From Agelaius tricolor (Eukaryota > Chordata > Aves > Passeriformes > Icteridae): 64,000 bases of DNA. The stretch is taken from contig JALJCS010000028.1 of the NCBI GenBank assembly GCA_023055355.1, positions 9,126,418 to 9,190,417 of the forward strand, in the 5' to 3' direction. The notes beneath the pieces are model-generated. The model saw nothing but the letters and a program-made list of their open reading frames with translations, did no database searches and had not been told where the DNA came from. Made by a program: the position numbers and the translations under genes. Of this stretch, positions 34,490 through 45,699 are shown one piece after another. Each line of letters opens with the position of its first letter. Position 1 is the first letter of the stretch.

Positions 34490-35110
34490 ACCACAACCCA
34501 GGAAGGGCAAAAACCCCAAAGTTCCCCCCAGTGGAGTTTGGTCCCTGCAGGGCCCTCACTCCTGGCCCTGCTCCTCAGCTCTTGACTGTGCAGCCCACGA
34601 TGAGCAGAACCCAAAACCCCACAGAACCAAGGAAGGCCAAAAAACCCCAAATTTTCCACCCAAGGAGTCCCATTCCAATGAGCCCCACTGATCCTGAATG
34701 AAAAACTCAATGGAGTCCAAAGTGGCTGAAGATCCTCAATGTTCAAACCAGAGATGGAGGAGAGCTCTACCAATCCAAGTGGCTCCCCAACAATGCTTTG
34801 GCTTCTGAACCCCAAACCCCACCACAACCCAGGAAGGGCAAAAACCCCACATTTTCCACCCCAAGAGTCCCATTCCAGAGAGTCCCACTCACCCTGAATT
34901 GAAAACTCAACAGAGTCAAATTTGTTGAAGATCTTCAATGTTCAAACCACAGATGGAGGAGAGCTCTACAAATCAATGTGTCTCACCCAGCCCCACCGCA
35001 ACCCAGAAGGGCAAAACCCCACATTTTCCACCCCAAGAGTCCCATTCCAAGAGTCCCATTCATCCTGAAGTGAAAACTCAACAGAATCAAAACTGGCTGA
35101 AGATCTTCAG
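34490..35110. repeat. ~175-205 bp tandem repeat downstream of UBE2J2
   Basis: 'aacccaggaagggcaaaaac', 'agtcccattcca', 'aaaactcaacagagtc' and 'gaagatcttcaatgttc' recur at about 34,608, 34,814 and 34,990, in the expected UBE2J2 3'UTR. Confidence 0.8.
34543..34606 (-). pseudogene. Fragment of the UBE2J2 terminal exon end
   Basis: 'gtccctgcaggg', 'ctcactcctgg', 'tgctcctcagc', 'ttgactgtg' and 'agcccacgatga' follow the order of the real exon end at 35,219-35,300 with small deletions. It is a decayed copy of the last ~30 codons, stop region included, about 680 bp downstream of the real one. Confidence 0.75.
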
Positions 35111-35229
35111 TGTTGAAAGCACAGCTGGAGCAGAGCCCCACACACCCAAAGGTTCCCGAGCCCGCCGGGGCCGGGGCAGGGCCCAACCCCACAGTCCCCC
35201 AGGCCCCGGGAGCCCGGTCCCTGCAGGCC

Positions 35230-38200
35230 TCACTCCTGGGCTATGCTCCTCAGCACGTACTTGACTGTGTAGGCGAAGGCGGCGAAGCCCACGATGACGA
35301 ACAGGTTGGCCAGGGCCCCCCCCAAGAGTCCGTGGTTCCTGGGCGGCTGCTGCAGGCCCCCGGCGGGCCCGGGCGCCAGCGCCGCGCGCGGCCCCAGCGG
35401 CGGGGCCTGCCCGTGGTGCCCCAGGTGCGCGTCCCCGTCCGGAACCACGTCGGGCAGCGGCAGCGGCGGCGGCCGGGAGCTCAGCTCCTCCTGGGCCCTC
35501 TGCTTCTGCTTCATCTCCTGCAGGGGGACAGCAAATCCAGTGGGAAAGGGGAAACTGAGGAGGGGCAGAGAGGGGCCGGGAGCTCAGCTCCTCCTGGGCC
35601 CTCTGCTTCTGCTTCATCTCCTGCAGGGGGACAGCAAATCCAGTGGGAAAGGGAATCTGAGGAGGGGCAGAGAGGGGCCCTGGAGCTCAGCTCCTCCTGG
35701 GCCCTCTGCTTCTGCCTCATCTCCTGCAGGGGGACAGCAAATCCAGTGGGAAAGGGAATTTGGGGGGATCTTGGTGGGTCTGAGTGCTTGGGAAAGGGGA
35801 AACTGAGGAGGGGCAGAGAGGGGCCCTGGAGCTCAGCTCCTCCTGGGCCCTCTGCTTCTGCCTCATCTCCTGCAGGGGGACAGCAAATCCAGTGGGAAAG
35901 GGGAATCTGGGGGGATCTTGGTGGGTCTGAGTGCTTGGGAAAGGGGAGGAGGAAACTGGGGCGATTTGGGCACTTTTGTTTGATTTTCTGCACAGGGAAA
36001 AAGAAAATCAAATGGGAGAGTGGGATTTGGGGAGGGGCAGGGAGGGAGCTCAGCTTGCCCTGTGCTCTCTGCTTTTGTTTCAGTTCCTGCAAAAGGGGAG
36101 AGCAAACTGCGGTGATTTGGGTGCTCTTGCTTGATTTCCTGGAAAAAGGGAGAGGAAATCCAGTGGGAAACTGGAATTTGTGGGGGTTTTGGTGGCTTTG
36201 GTTGATCTCCTGCATGGGAAAGGGGAAACTGAGGAGGGGCAGAGGGGGAGGTCTGGAGCTCAGCTCGTCTTGTGGTTTTTGCTTTTGCTTCATCTCCTGC
36301 AAAAGGGGAGAGGAAACTCAGTGGGAAAGTGGAATTTGTGGGGATTTGGGGGCTTTTGTTGGATTTCCTGCATGGGAAAGTGAATCTGGGGAGGGGCAGC
36401 AAGGGAGGTCTGGAGCTGAAAAATGAATAATGAATGAAGATTTCCTCACCTCCACCACTTCAGGGAAGAGCTCACAGAAGACTTTGTCTTTTAAATTAAA
36501 TGCTAAGCTCTGTGCAGCCAGCTGCCTTTTCTGGGGAGAAAAACCAAATTTATCAGCAACTCCTTGAAAACCCAATCCATTTATTTCAATTCCACCCCTC
36601 ATTTCCCACCAGAACAGTGCAAACCTCACACCAAGTGGGTTTTAACATTTAAAACATCACATTTGTGAAGATTATTGACTAAAATTGAGGTTTATAAGCA
36701 CAAATTATGTTAGTTTTTGATCAGGGTCAAGGAAAAAGGCTGGAAAAAGGAACCAAATCCCAGCCAGGCTCTACCCTTGAGCAATCCCAAATTCTGTGGC
36801 ACTGTGCCCAAGGGACTCACGGTGAACTCGGAGGTCTCGATGCTGCCCAGGGTGGGCCCCTTCTCCACCATGAAGCTGAGCAGCCCCGTCAGGATGGTGG
36901 ACACGGACCAGGCCGGGTTCCAGGTGTCCGGGTGGAAATCCGTGATGGACAGACAGAGCCTGGCCAGGGACAAACAGAGCCGGGAACCAGGAATGGGGCT
37001 GGGAACGGCTGGGCCGGGAACGGGGCCTGGGCTTGGGATGGGAATGGCTGGGATGGGAACAGGGCCTGGGTTTGGGATGGGAACGGGTCCTGGGTTTGGG
37101 ATGGGAATGGCTGGGATGGGAACAGGGCCTGGATTTGGGATGGGAACGGCTGGGATGGGAACGGGGTCCTGGGTTTGGGATGGGAACGGCTGGGATGGGA
37201 ACAGGGCCTGGGTTTGGGATGGGAACGGCTGGGATGGGAATGGGGTCCTGGGTTTGGGATGGGAACGGGGTCCTGGGTTTGGGATGGGAACGGCTGGGAT
37301 GCTGGGAAAGAGCCCTGGATTTGGGATGGGAACGGCTGCAATATTGGGAAGGAGCCCTTACCTTGTGTTGCACTTGAACCTGCCATTGGGGGTGATCATA
37401 TAAATACTGGGGGGTTTGAAAGGGAATTCTCGAGGGAATATTAATTTTCCGTGGTAATATCCACCTGGAAACCAGCAAAAAATGGGTTAAATGAGTCATA
37501 TTTAATAAAAATCTCCCATCCTCAATTCCCCTGCTTTATTCCTTCTTCTAAAGCACCCAAATGGGTGAAATAATTTGTATTTAATAAATACATATAAAAT
37601 TATATTAAATAAATCCTACTCTTGATAAGAATGACTGACAGCAGCATTCCCTATTTCTTCACCTCTTTCCCAGTTTTTGGAGCCGTTTTTAGTGGGGTTA
37701 TTTTGCCTTTCCCCACCCCCTGGAATTCCTGAATTTCCTGCAAACGCCCAGGCAGGGATTTACCTTCATATGGGGTCAGCTCAGGCCCTCGCACCACGTA
37801 GTGCCTGGAAAAGAGGGAATGGAACACTGGGAAAAACCACAAATACCCCAAAAATCAGGAGCAGCCTCAGGTACAGCCTCCCTCTGCACCTGCCCAGACC
37901 CCAGAGAGAGGGAGAAAGAGCTGAGAGCGTGGGAAACCTGCTGCTGCTGCTCGGGGGTGAGGGACAATGCACCCCAACTCCCACCCCAGCTCCCACCCCA
38001 GTTTTCCATCCCTAATTCCCCATTTCCAACTCTCCCCCTCCAATTCCCATTCCCCCATTCTCAATCCCCACTCCCATTCCCCAATTCCCATTCCCATTCC
38101 CCATCTCTCCTTTCCAACCCCATCCCCACCATTCCAGGATGTTGGAGGGCAGAGGCTCAGCACAGATGTAAGGCACTGGATCCTTTTTGATCCTCAGGTA

Positions 38201-38260
38201 ATCCTGCTTCAGCCTCTGCGTGGCTGTGGTGGGGGCCCTCTTATTGCTGCTGCTGCTCAT
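35230..38260 (-). CDS. UBE2J2: UBE2J2 (Ubc6-type E2), complete, six coding exons, 260 aa
   Basis: Tail-anchored ubiquitin-conjugating enzyme of the endoplasmic reticulum used in ER-associated degradation. Coding exons: 38130-38260, 37764-37804, 37362-37464, 36821-36959, 36450-36530, 35230-35517, with GT/AG sites and consistent phases, 261 codons. The UBC fold (~12-165) includes [40 protein letters not shown] and [18 protein letters not shown], with the catalytic cysteine at C94. A linker (~166-228) is followed by the membrane tail [18 protein letters not shown] and IAQE. The acceptor lies immediately before the ATG (tttatttag|ATGAGC), so all 5'UTR is in upstream exon(s). A non-coding exon ends at 39199 in a CpG island. 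The terminal exon's 5' edge is repeated in the preceding intron. Human is 259 aa as I recall. Confidence 0.96.
35480..36420. repeat. Repeat array built from the UBE2J2 terminal-exon acceptor
   Basis: Six copies of a unit holding an acceptor, the first ~14 codons of the last exon ([14 protein letters not shown]) and flanks 'gacagcaaatccagtggg'. Exon-like starts on the minus strand are 35517 (real), 35620, 35723, 35869, 36086 and 36296. Upstream copies diverge ([29 protein letters not shown]). A last fragment without the acceptor lies near 36,395-36,417. Offsets of 103, 206, 352, 569 and 779 bases are all out of frame with the real exon. Confidence 0.93.
36990..37345. repeat. Minisatellite in UBE2J2 intron, ~33-45 bp unit
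   Basis: 'gggatgggaacggctggga' alternates with 'gggtcctgggttt', about ten copies, between the exons at 36.96 and 37.36 kb. Confidence 0.85.
38000..38120. repeat. Short CCCATT-type simple repeat
   Basis: 'cccattccc' and 'ccaattccc' units just past the 5' splice site of the first UBE2J2 coding exon. Confidence 0.7.
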
Positions 38261-38444
38261 CTAAATAAAAAACAGTTAATTCGTTAATTACAATGAAATC
38301 CATTCATTAAAATTCATTAATGCAACCTCAGTAAGCACAGAGCTTCATAGAACCTTTCTCCAGGTCTTTATAAAATCCACTTTATGGTTGTATTTGAGAT
38401 GTAAATTCAATGATTTGGATTTATATTCTATTATTTGAATTTTT

Positions 38445-39140
38445 AAGGAGCGAGAACCATGGAAAAAGGGGGAAGAAAAAGGGAAGAAAAGAGGGGGAAA
38501 AGAGGGTAAAAAGGAGGGACAAAGGGGAGAAAAATGGGGAATAAAAGGGAGAGGAGGAAAAGAGAAAACAGGAGAGGGAGGGAGGGAAAAAGGAAAAGAG
38601 GAAGGGAGGGAGTGAAAGGGAGAAAAGGAGAAAAATAAGGAAAAAAGAGAAGGGGGGAAAAGGAAGAGGTAAAGAGAGAGGGACTGAAAGGAAAAGGAGA
38701 AGGAGGGAAAAGGAAGGAAGGGAATGAAAGGGAGAGAGGGGAAAGAGGAATCAGAGAGGGAGGGAAGAAGGGAAAGAGGAAAGGAAGGACTGAGAGGGGA
38801 AAGGTGGAAAAGGAGGGAGGGAAGGAGAGGGAGAAACAGAAGAGGGAAAAAGGAGAGAGGAAGGAGAAACAGAGGGAGATGGGGAAAGGAGGGAGAGGAG
38901 GAGAACGGCAGAGAGGGGTGAGACAAGAAGGCAGCAGAGGGACTGAAAAAGAAAGGGGAAAGGTAGAAAAGAGAGGGAGGGAATAAGAGGGGAGAAGAGA
39001 GATGGGGAAAGGTGGGAGAGAGGAGAACGGCAGAGAGGGGGTGAGAGGTGAGACAGGAAGGCAGCCGAGGAAAGGAGAGACTGAAATAGAAGAGAAAGGT
39101 GAAAAAGGGAGGGAAGGAGAGGGGAAAACGGAGGGAGAAG
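38445..39140. repeat. ~690-bp purine-rich tract in UBE2J2 intron 1
   Basis: The plus strand is almost entirely A and G ('gagaggaggaaaagag' style) with rare T or C. UBE2J2 is read from the other strand, so its first intron carries a ~690-base C/U-rich tract starting about 60 bases after the 5' splice site at 39198. Confidence 0.9.
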
Positions 39141-39164
39141 GAGAACGCAGAGAGTGAGACAGGA

Positions 39165-39485
39165 AGGCAGCCCGCCCGTCCCTCCCCGTCCCGCTCACCT
39201 CTCCGCGGCCGCCAGGCCCCGGGCGGCCCCTCCTGCCCGCGGCCGAGGGAGGGAGGCAGGCGGGGAGCGGCGGCCGGGCCGCGATGGCGGCGGAGCGGGC
39301 GGGGCGGGCAGCGGCGGCCGCGGCTCCCTCACGGCTGCAGCCAAGATGGCGGCGCTGCCGGGAAGGAGCCGGCGGCGCTTCCGGGGCTCGCGCGGCTTCC
39401 GCTTCCGGGGCCGCGCGCGCAGGGCGGGAACCTGAGGGGAACCTGAGGGGAACCGTGAGGGGGAGCGCGGGCCGGGCCCAGCCGC
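39165..39485 (-). promoter_or_regulatory. UBE2J2: UBE2J2 CpG-island promoter and non-coding exon 1
   Basis: CpG-dense sequence with GC boxes ('gcgggcggggcgggc', about 39,296-39,309), a YY1-type motif AAGATGGCGGC (39343-39353) and a minus-strand donor GAGAG|gtgagc with the exon ending at 39199. No TATA box. The transcription start lies somewhere between about 39,220 and 39,480. Confidence 0.7.
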
Positions 39486-39495
39486 GATCCCTGGC

Positions 39496-39640
39496 GTGAC
39501 CGAAAGCGGGAAAATATCGCGGTCAGGGCACGGCCCCGCTCCCTGTCGTGACAAAAAGAGAGAAAATATCGCGGTCAGGGCACGGCCCCGCTCCCTGTCG
39601 TGACAAAAAGAGAGAAAATATCGCAGTCGGCACACGCCAA
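39496..39640. repeat. 52-bp CpG-containing tandem repeat upstream of UBE2J2
   Basis: Units starting 'gtgac.aaaag.g.gaaaat' and containing 'atatcgcggtcagggcac' begin at 39,496, 39,548 and 39,600 (last one partial). The sequence keeps its CpGs, which suggests it is part of the unmethylated island. Confidence 0.85.
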
Positions 39641-39764
39641 CTGAGAGAAATAGGGCTCAGACTTTAAAAGATTTTATATAAAAATGTTGAATGAAGGATA
39701 AAAGGGGCGATATCCTGCGCAATTTGCCAAAAGCACGGCCTTAGCATAAAATAATTTTTAATTT

Positions 39765-40080
39765 ATTTTTGCATATATATATATGTGTGTGTGTGTAAAA
39801 GTATGTATTTTACATATATATATGAGATAAATATAAATATTATATATATGTAAAACTATATTAAAAAGTATATGTATATATATATATATATATTCTTTTA
39901 AAAAATCTCTTTTTAAAGGAGACTTAGCCCAAAAATCCTCCATTTTAACGTGGAATATCCCCTAAAAACTCCTTTTTAATGAGGAAAATCCCATAAAAAT
40001 CCTTTTAAATGAGGAATATTCCATAAAAACCTCTTTTTAACAAGAAATATCCCAAAAAAATCTCATTTTTAACAAGGGTG
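39765..40080. repeat. TA microsatellite followed by ~36-bp repeat
   Basis: 39,765-39,895 is (TA/TG)n-rich. 39,920-40,080 has four copies of 'aatatccc.taaaaa' plus 'ctctttttaa' units. Confidence 0.75.
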
Positions 40081-40885
40081 GAGCAATAAGGGGAGGTGAC
40101 AAAGCCATGCCAGGGCAGGTGACATCACCAGAACTCTGCACAAACAGCAATTAACAATTTAATGAACATTTTAATTAATGATTAACCCCGTGTCATCAGG
40201 CCTGCCTGGCAGGTAAAGCACCAGGGGTGTAGAAAAGTTATTTTTTTATTTATGTATTTTTTGTTTATAGGAATTAAAGGGATTTTTTATGTAGAAAGTG
40301 GGGGTTTTATGTAAAAAAGTTAATTTTTTATTTATGCTGTTTATGTTTATAGGAAATAAATGGGAATTTTAAGGGTTTAAGGGTTTGTTTTGGGCATTAA
40401 AAATAAATTAAAACCAAGTTTTAATAGCAAATTTTAAAGGATACAAGAAAACCTGGTGTTTGATGTATGAAAATAATGTTAATAAACATAAATAAAGTTT
40501 TTAAAAGCTTTTCAAATGTCTCTGGTGTTCTCCTTTTCCCATCTCCCTCTCCTTCCCTCCCTCCCTTTTTTAAAAGCTTTTTTTCCCTGTTTTTTTTAAT
40601 ATTTTTCAATTTTTTAAAACATTTTTTAAATACATTTTTTTAAAGCTCCCTTTGCCATTCCCCGCTCCAGCGCTGCGGGGAACCCTCCAAGGTGGGCAAG
40701 CGGGGAATGGCAGCTGGACGGACCCCAAAACAAACCCAGGGCAGGGCAGGGCAGGGAGCTGCCGGGGCCTTGGGCAATCGCGAGTTTTAATTGGGATTTG
40801 TTAATGAGCGCTCGCCTGCTCCATCCCCTCCTCCCTGCCCGGCTCCTCTTCCTCCTGCCGCCGCCTGCTCCTCTCCAATTCCCAC
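40081..40885. other. Intergenic, nothing recognised
   Basis: T/A-rich to 40,630, then GC-richer sequence at 40,650-40,880 with no recognised exon. Confidence 0.45.
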
Positions 40886-40889
40886 CTCT

Positions 40890-41460
40890 TGGCCGGGAAT
40901 ACTTCGGGATTCCTCACCTGCGCCGGGGCCAGCAGGGGTTTCCAGCTCCCGTTCCTGGAATTCTTTGGGATTTTTGGGAGCTGCCACCTGCTCCAGTTCC
41001 AGCTGAAATTCCTGCCCCGGGAATCCATTTTGGGGCTGCTCCAAGAGCTGGGAGGGATTTCCCTCTCTTTTTCAGGAACTTTTTGGATTCCTCATCTGTT
41101 CCAGCTGGAATTCCTGCCCTGGGCATTGCTGCCAAGCCTTGGGAATCGATTCTGGGGCTGCTCCAGGGGCCAGCAGGGATTTCCAGCTCTTTTTCCTGGA
41201 GTTTTTTGGGATTTTTGCTATCTGGGAGCTGCCACCTGCTCCAGTTCCAGCTGGAATTCCTGGATTGAGAATCGATTTTGGGGCTGTTCCAGGAGCTGAC
41301 AGGGATTTCCACCTCTTTTCCAGGAATTTTTTGGGATTCCTCATCTGCTGCAGCTCCAGCTGGAATTCCTGGATTGGGAATCGATTTTGGGGCTGCTGCA
41401 GGAGCTGGGAGTGATTTCCACCTTTTTCCCAGTTTTTTTTTGGATTTTTGGCCTTTGTCA
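40890..41460. repeat. ~120-bp tandem repeat, about five copies
   Basis: 'ggaattcctggattg.gaat', 'cgattttggggctgctcca', 'gagggatttcc.cctctttt' and 'tttgggattcctcatctg' recur in order. From 41,460 to 42,110 no feature was recognised. Confidence 0.8.
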
Positions 41461-42109
41461 GGAGGGAGCGATGCTGTTTGCAGCTCCAGGATGGCTGCGG
41501 CTCCCGTGCCCTCCCAGCAGGGAGGTTCTGGTGTTCCCCAACCCTCAGAATTCCCCCAGACCCTGCTGGGTCTGACTGGAAATCAGAGCAAAACCCATCC
41601 CCAGCCAGGATCGCAGATTTGGGGTTCCAGGGGGTGACAGATCCGTGAGGAGAGGACCCAGAAGAGGAAGAAAATCCCCAAAAACCCCGGGATTATTCCA
41701 GAGGGATGCCAGGAGCAGCTGCAGGTTCCCTCCTCACACAGCTGAGTGAGTACAAATGAATGCTTGCTCATCCCAGCAGGACTTTAATTTTCATTTTAAT
41801 TTGAATTTCCGGGCTGGATTTTAACCCTCTGCACCCAGGGCAGGGCTGACGTGGAGCTTGCTCATTAAGGAGGGGTAATTAAGGAATATTTCCATGGCTG
41901 CTGATTAACAGATTAGTCATGTGCTCATTGCTCATGTGCCAGGGAGTTTTACTTTGGAAAATTGGGATTAGAAACGAGCCCAGCAGGGGTTAAGGGGTAT
42001 TGAAGCAGCCTGGAGCAGGTTTGGCAGCATTGGGACATCCCCAGTGTGCAGGTTCAGATCCCCGGGAGGGATTGCAGAGAAATCCCCAGCCAGGGCTCAA
42101 AGCTGCACA

Positions 42110-42400
42110 CAATAAACAATTCAGAGGGAAAAATGTCAATTCAGGGGTTCCAGAGGGGAAAAAAAGGCAATTCAGGGATTGCCAGAGAAAAAAGAGGAAT
42201 TGAGGGAATCCCAGAGGAAAAAGGAATTGAGGGATTTCCAGAGGAAAAAAGGAATTGAGGGATTTCCAGAGGAAATTTAGGTGCGCAGAGCTCCAGGAGA
42301 GGAGGAGAACATCCAGAAAATGCAGGAATTCAGCACAAAAAGCAATTCAGGGATTTCCAGAGTAAAAATAGCAATTGAGGGACTGCCAGAGGAAATGCTG
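42110..42400. repeat. ~27-bp minisatellite
   Basis: 'aggaattgagggatttccag' plus 'aggaaaaa' repeated about ten times with variation. Confidence 0.8.
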
Positions 42401-42459
42401 GTGTGCAGAGCTGGCCACTGGATCAGCCAGTCCAGCGCAGCTCCTGCGGGCAGCTCCCA

Positions 42460-43300
42460 GTGCTCCAGCGCTCCCAAATGCTCCCAGTGCTCCCAGCGCT
42501 CCCCAGTGCTCCCAGTGCTCCCAGTGCTCCTCTGTCCCCTCCCTGCTGTCCCCCCCTCTGGCAGCAGAATTCCTGCTGGCTCCGGAGGCAGGGCCAGCCC
42601 TGCACAGCTCCAGGGCTGCTCCCCACCCACCTCCCTCTGCTCCTGCCCTGGTGGGGATGCCGAGCCCTGGGTGCTCTGGGTGTTCTGGGTGCTCTGCCCT
42701 AGCAGGGATGCCGAGCTCTGGGTGCTCTGGGTGCTCTGGGTGCTCTGCCCTGGCGGGGATGCTGAGCCCTGGGTGCTCTGGGTGCTCTGCCTGGACAGGG
42801 ATGCCGAGCCCGGGGTGCTCTGGGTGTTCTGGGTGCTCTGGGTGCTCTGCCCGGGCAGGGATGCCGAGCCCTGGGTGCTCTGGGTGTTCTCCGGGAGTTC
42901 TGCACCCCCAGATTTCCTCTGGCAGCCCCTGCGCTGCTGCTTGTGCTGAGCTCTGCGTGTTCTGGGTGTTCTGCTCCTCTCCTGGAGCTCTGCACTCCCA
43001 CATTTCCTTTGAGAATCTCTGAATTGCTGTTTGAGCTGGGCTCTGCATGTTCTGGATGTTCTCCTGCTCTCCTGGAGCTCTGCACACCAACATTTCCTTT
43101 GAGAATCTCTGAATTGTTGTTTGAGCTGAGCTCTGCGTGTTCTGGGTGTTCTCCTGCTCTCCTGGAACTCTGCACACCAACATTTCCTCTGGCAATCTCT
43201 GCATTGATTTTTTTTGCTGAATTCCTGCATTTTCTGGATGTTTTCCTTCTCTCCTGGAGCTCTGCACACCCACATTTCCCCTGGCAATCTAGAGTGGAAA
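42460..43300. repeat. Compound CTC/GTG-rich minisatellites (10-, ~60- and ~78-bp units)
   Basis: 42,470-42,540: 'ctcccagtg' units. 42,640-42,900: 'tgggtgctctgggtgttc' with 'gggatgccgagcc' about every 60 bp. 42,940-43,290: five ~78-bp copies with 'tctcctggagctctgcac' and 'acatttcctttgagaatc'. Open frames of 150-330 codons in several frames follow the repeat. Confidence 0.85.
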
Positions 43301-44485
43301 GAAAAGATGAGACATGTGGTTTATTCCTCTTAAATTTTACAATTATTTAAGAGATTCCAATCCTATTAAACCAGCTGTTATTAGTCTGTACTACCCCTCT
43401 TTTATATTAAAAGGAAATTTCACAAAACATACCTGGAACCTTGTTTAAATTAAAAAAACCCCCAAAAACATTATTTCAGAAATTTAAATTAAAAATTGTA
43501 ATTTAAAATTTTAAAAAATAATTTTAATTTTTAATTAAAAAAAAATCAAATTGAATGACGAGTTTTAGCAGAGCCAGGTGAAGAGTTAATTAGCTAAAAT
43601 CTCATTTAAAACCTCCCAGCTTTGGGAACCTTGTTCTGTCACGTTCGTGTCTCTCCTCACCCCGGGTTGTGCAATGGAAAATGCAACAATCAATCCCTGA
43701 CAATGCAATTATTGCACAAGGAGCAGCCACCAGAGCACAACATTGCTGTCCTGCTGCCTCACAATGGCAGCACCTTGGAAAAAATCCCTGCCAAATTCCC
43801 TCCAGGAATTTTATTCCTTGGAAAATAAGGAAAAAAATCTGGATCAGCATCACTGAGAAAATCTCCTGGTTTTGTTGGGGCATTTTTGGGGATCCTGAAC
43901 TGGGAGAAACGGGGTGGGGGAAATTCCTTCACTGCTTAAAAATGTGATTTTTTTTTTTGTTTCAAAATGCAGAGATTGTGGAGATAAGAGCCCTGAGAAA
44001 GTCCTGGGGCATTGCAGGGCTGTAATTAAAAATTCTGAGTAAGGAAATGTTGATTAGGGAGGGAAGGAGAAAATGTTCTCTGTGTCCTGAGGAGCAACAA
44101 TTGTGGACGTGGCCAGAAGGTTCCTTTTCATTTTAATTTTAATTTTTGTTTTTAATTTGCTGATTTTCATGGAATCACATCCAATTTCATTGATAAAGGC
44201 TGCAGAGGTAAAGAAAATGTAGGAATTTTACCGTTTTTCTTGGAAGTTTTTATGTATGAACTGTGCAAACTCTGTCCTTGGCCCTGCACTGGGTAATTAT
44301 TATCTGGAACAAAATCCAGCATAAATTATGTGTAAGTAGCATTGAAATCAATCAAAATCAGGAGAGTTTCTTTCCTTTCCCCTTTGTCCATTCTCCTTTC
44401 TTTCTGAATCAAATTTCACAAGAAATTTCTATTGTTTTTTTTTTTTTTTTGCAAACACTGATATTCCACACCTTCCAGTGGGAGA
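43301..44485. other. Intergenic, nothing recognised
   Basis: AT-rich unique sequence. No exon, RNA or repeat family recognised. Confidence 0.45.
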
Positions 44486-44489
44486 GAAA

Positions 44490-44705
44490 ATCCAGTTTGG
44501 AAAGGCAGGGTCTAAATTTATCTGGACCCCAAATATTCCCATTTGCACATTAAAAAACTTCCTGCAGAGCTGGTTTCCATGTGGGAAAGGATCAAAAATA
44601 AATGAGGTTCTAAACTTCATCTGGATCCCAAATATTCCCATTTTCACATTTAAAAACTTCCTGCAGAGCCGGTTTCCATGTGGGAAAGGATCAAAAATAA
44701 CCATG
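44490..44705. repeat. Two ~105-bp tandem copies
   Basis: 'ccaaatattcccatttgcac' and 'ttccatgtgggaaaggatca' occur twice, about 105 bp apart. Confidence 0.85.
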
Positions 44706-44814
44706 GAAGTTGTCCTTGGTGCCCCAAATCCATTTCTCCCTCATTTCTGCCACTCTTTAACCCAAAACCTGATTTGAACGGGGTTGGTTTGGTTCTGGTT
44801 CCATCTCAGCACCT

Positions 44815-45335
44815 GAATCCTGGATGGGGATGGGATTGGAATGGGAATTGGGATTGGGATGGAATTGGAATGGGAATTGGGATGGGATTGGATTGGAATT
44901 GGGATGGGGATTGGGATGGATTGGAATTAGAATGGGATTGGGGTTGGGATTGGGATGGGATTGGATTGGAATTGGGATGGATTGGGATTGGGATGGATTG
45001 GGATTGGGGTTGGGATGGGATTGGGATGGGATTGGAATTGGGATATTCTTTAAGAAGCAGGAGGAAACCCACATTGATTCCACCAAGGAATGCAATTCCT
45101 CAAGGCTCGAGGGCTCCAATTCCCTGGGATCCTGCCAGGCTCTGGAAAACAGGGAAAGAAGGCAGGAAGATCCCCCATAAATGGGAAATCCAGAGCAGGA
45201 AGAACAAAGATGGGAAATCCAGAGCAGGAAGAGCAAAGATGGGAAAATCCAGAGTGGGGAGGACAAAGATGGGAAATCCAGAGCAGGAAGAACAAAGATG
45301 GGAAATCCAGAGCAGGAAGAACATTCTGGAGCCCA
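44815..45335. repeat. (TGGGAT/TGGAAT)n array and 30-bp minisatellite
   Basis: 44,815-45,050: 'gggattggaattgggatg' hexamer-like array. 45,175-45,330: five copies of 'gggaaatccagagcaggaag' plus 'aacaaagat'. Confidence 0.9.
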
Positions 45336-45554
45336 TGGTTATTTCCCTAAAAATGATGACTCTGATCATGAGGGGGAAAAAAACAAATCCAGGTGAACAG
45401 AGCAGCAGCCCTTAAACCCAGCTTAACTCCGGTGTAAGCTCCACGTTAACCCGTCCGTCCAGTTTATTCACTTCCTATTATTCCCTGGATCATGCTTTGA
45501 ATAATTTCCATCATCTCTTCCTCCAGTCCTGCCCCTTTTGATGTCATCGCTGCC

Positions 45555-45692
45555 CTCCATAAAGGCTGGACAGCTCCAGGGCCTCCCAAATCCCACAGCT
45601 TTGGGCCAGGACTTGACTTCTGCTCAGGGTTAAGCCCAGGGCTGGGTTTAGTGGCTTCTCTAAACGCTCACAGATCAGAGTTTCTGCCAAGG
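45555..45692 (+). promoter_or_regulatory. Candidate SCNN1D upstream promoter and non-coding exon
   Basis: A TATA-like 'cataaagg' at about 45,558 precedes a GC-richer stretch ending in a plausible plus-strand donor (GCCAAG|gtaccg, at 45,692). SCNN1D's first coding exon has its own acceptor at 47855-47856, so at least one upstream exon must exist. This is the best candidate I see but has no other support. Confidence 0.25.
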
Positions 45693-45699
45693 TACCGTG

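Noticed and set aside
42277..43287. 336-codon and 308-codon minus-strand frames rich in Ser, Gln, Pro and Glu
   Set aside because: Built from 10-, 60- and 78-bp repeats. Several frames are open at once and there is no domain or splice support.
44678..45415. 245-codon frame encoding Gly-Trp-Asp-rich repeats
   Set aside because: Follows the TGGGAT array. Low complexity only.
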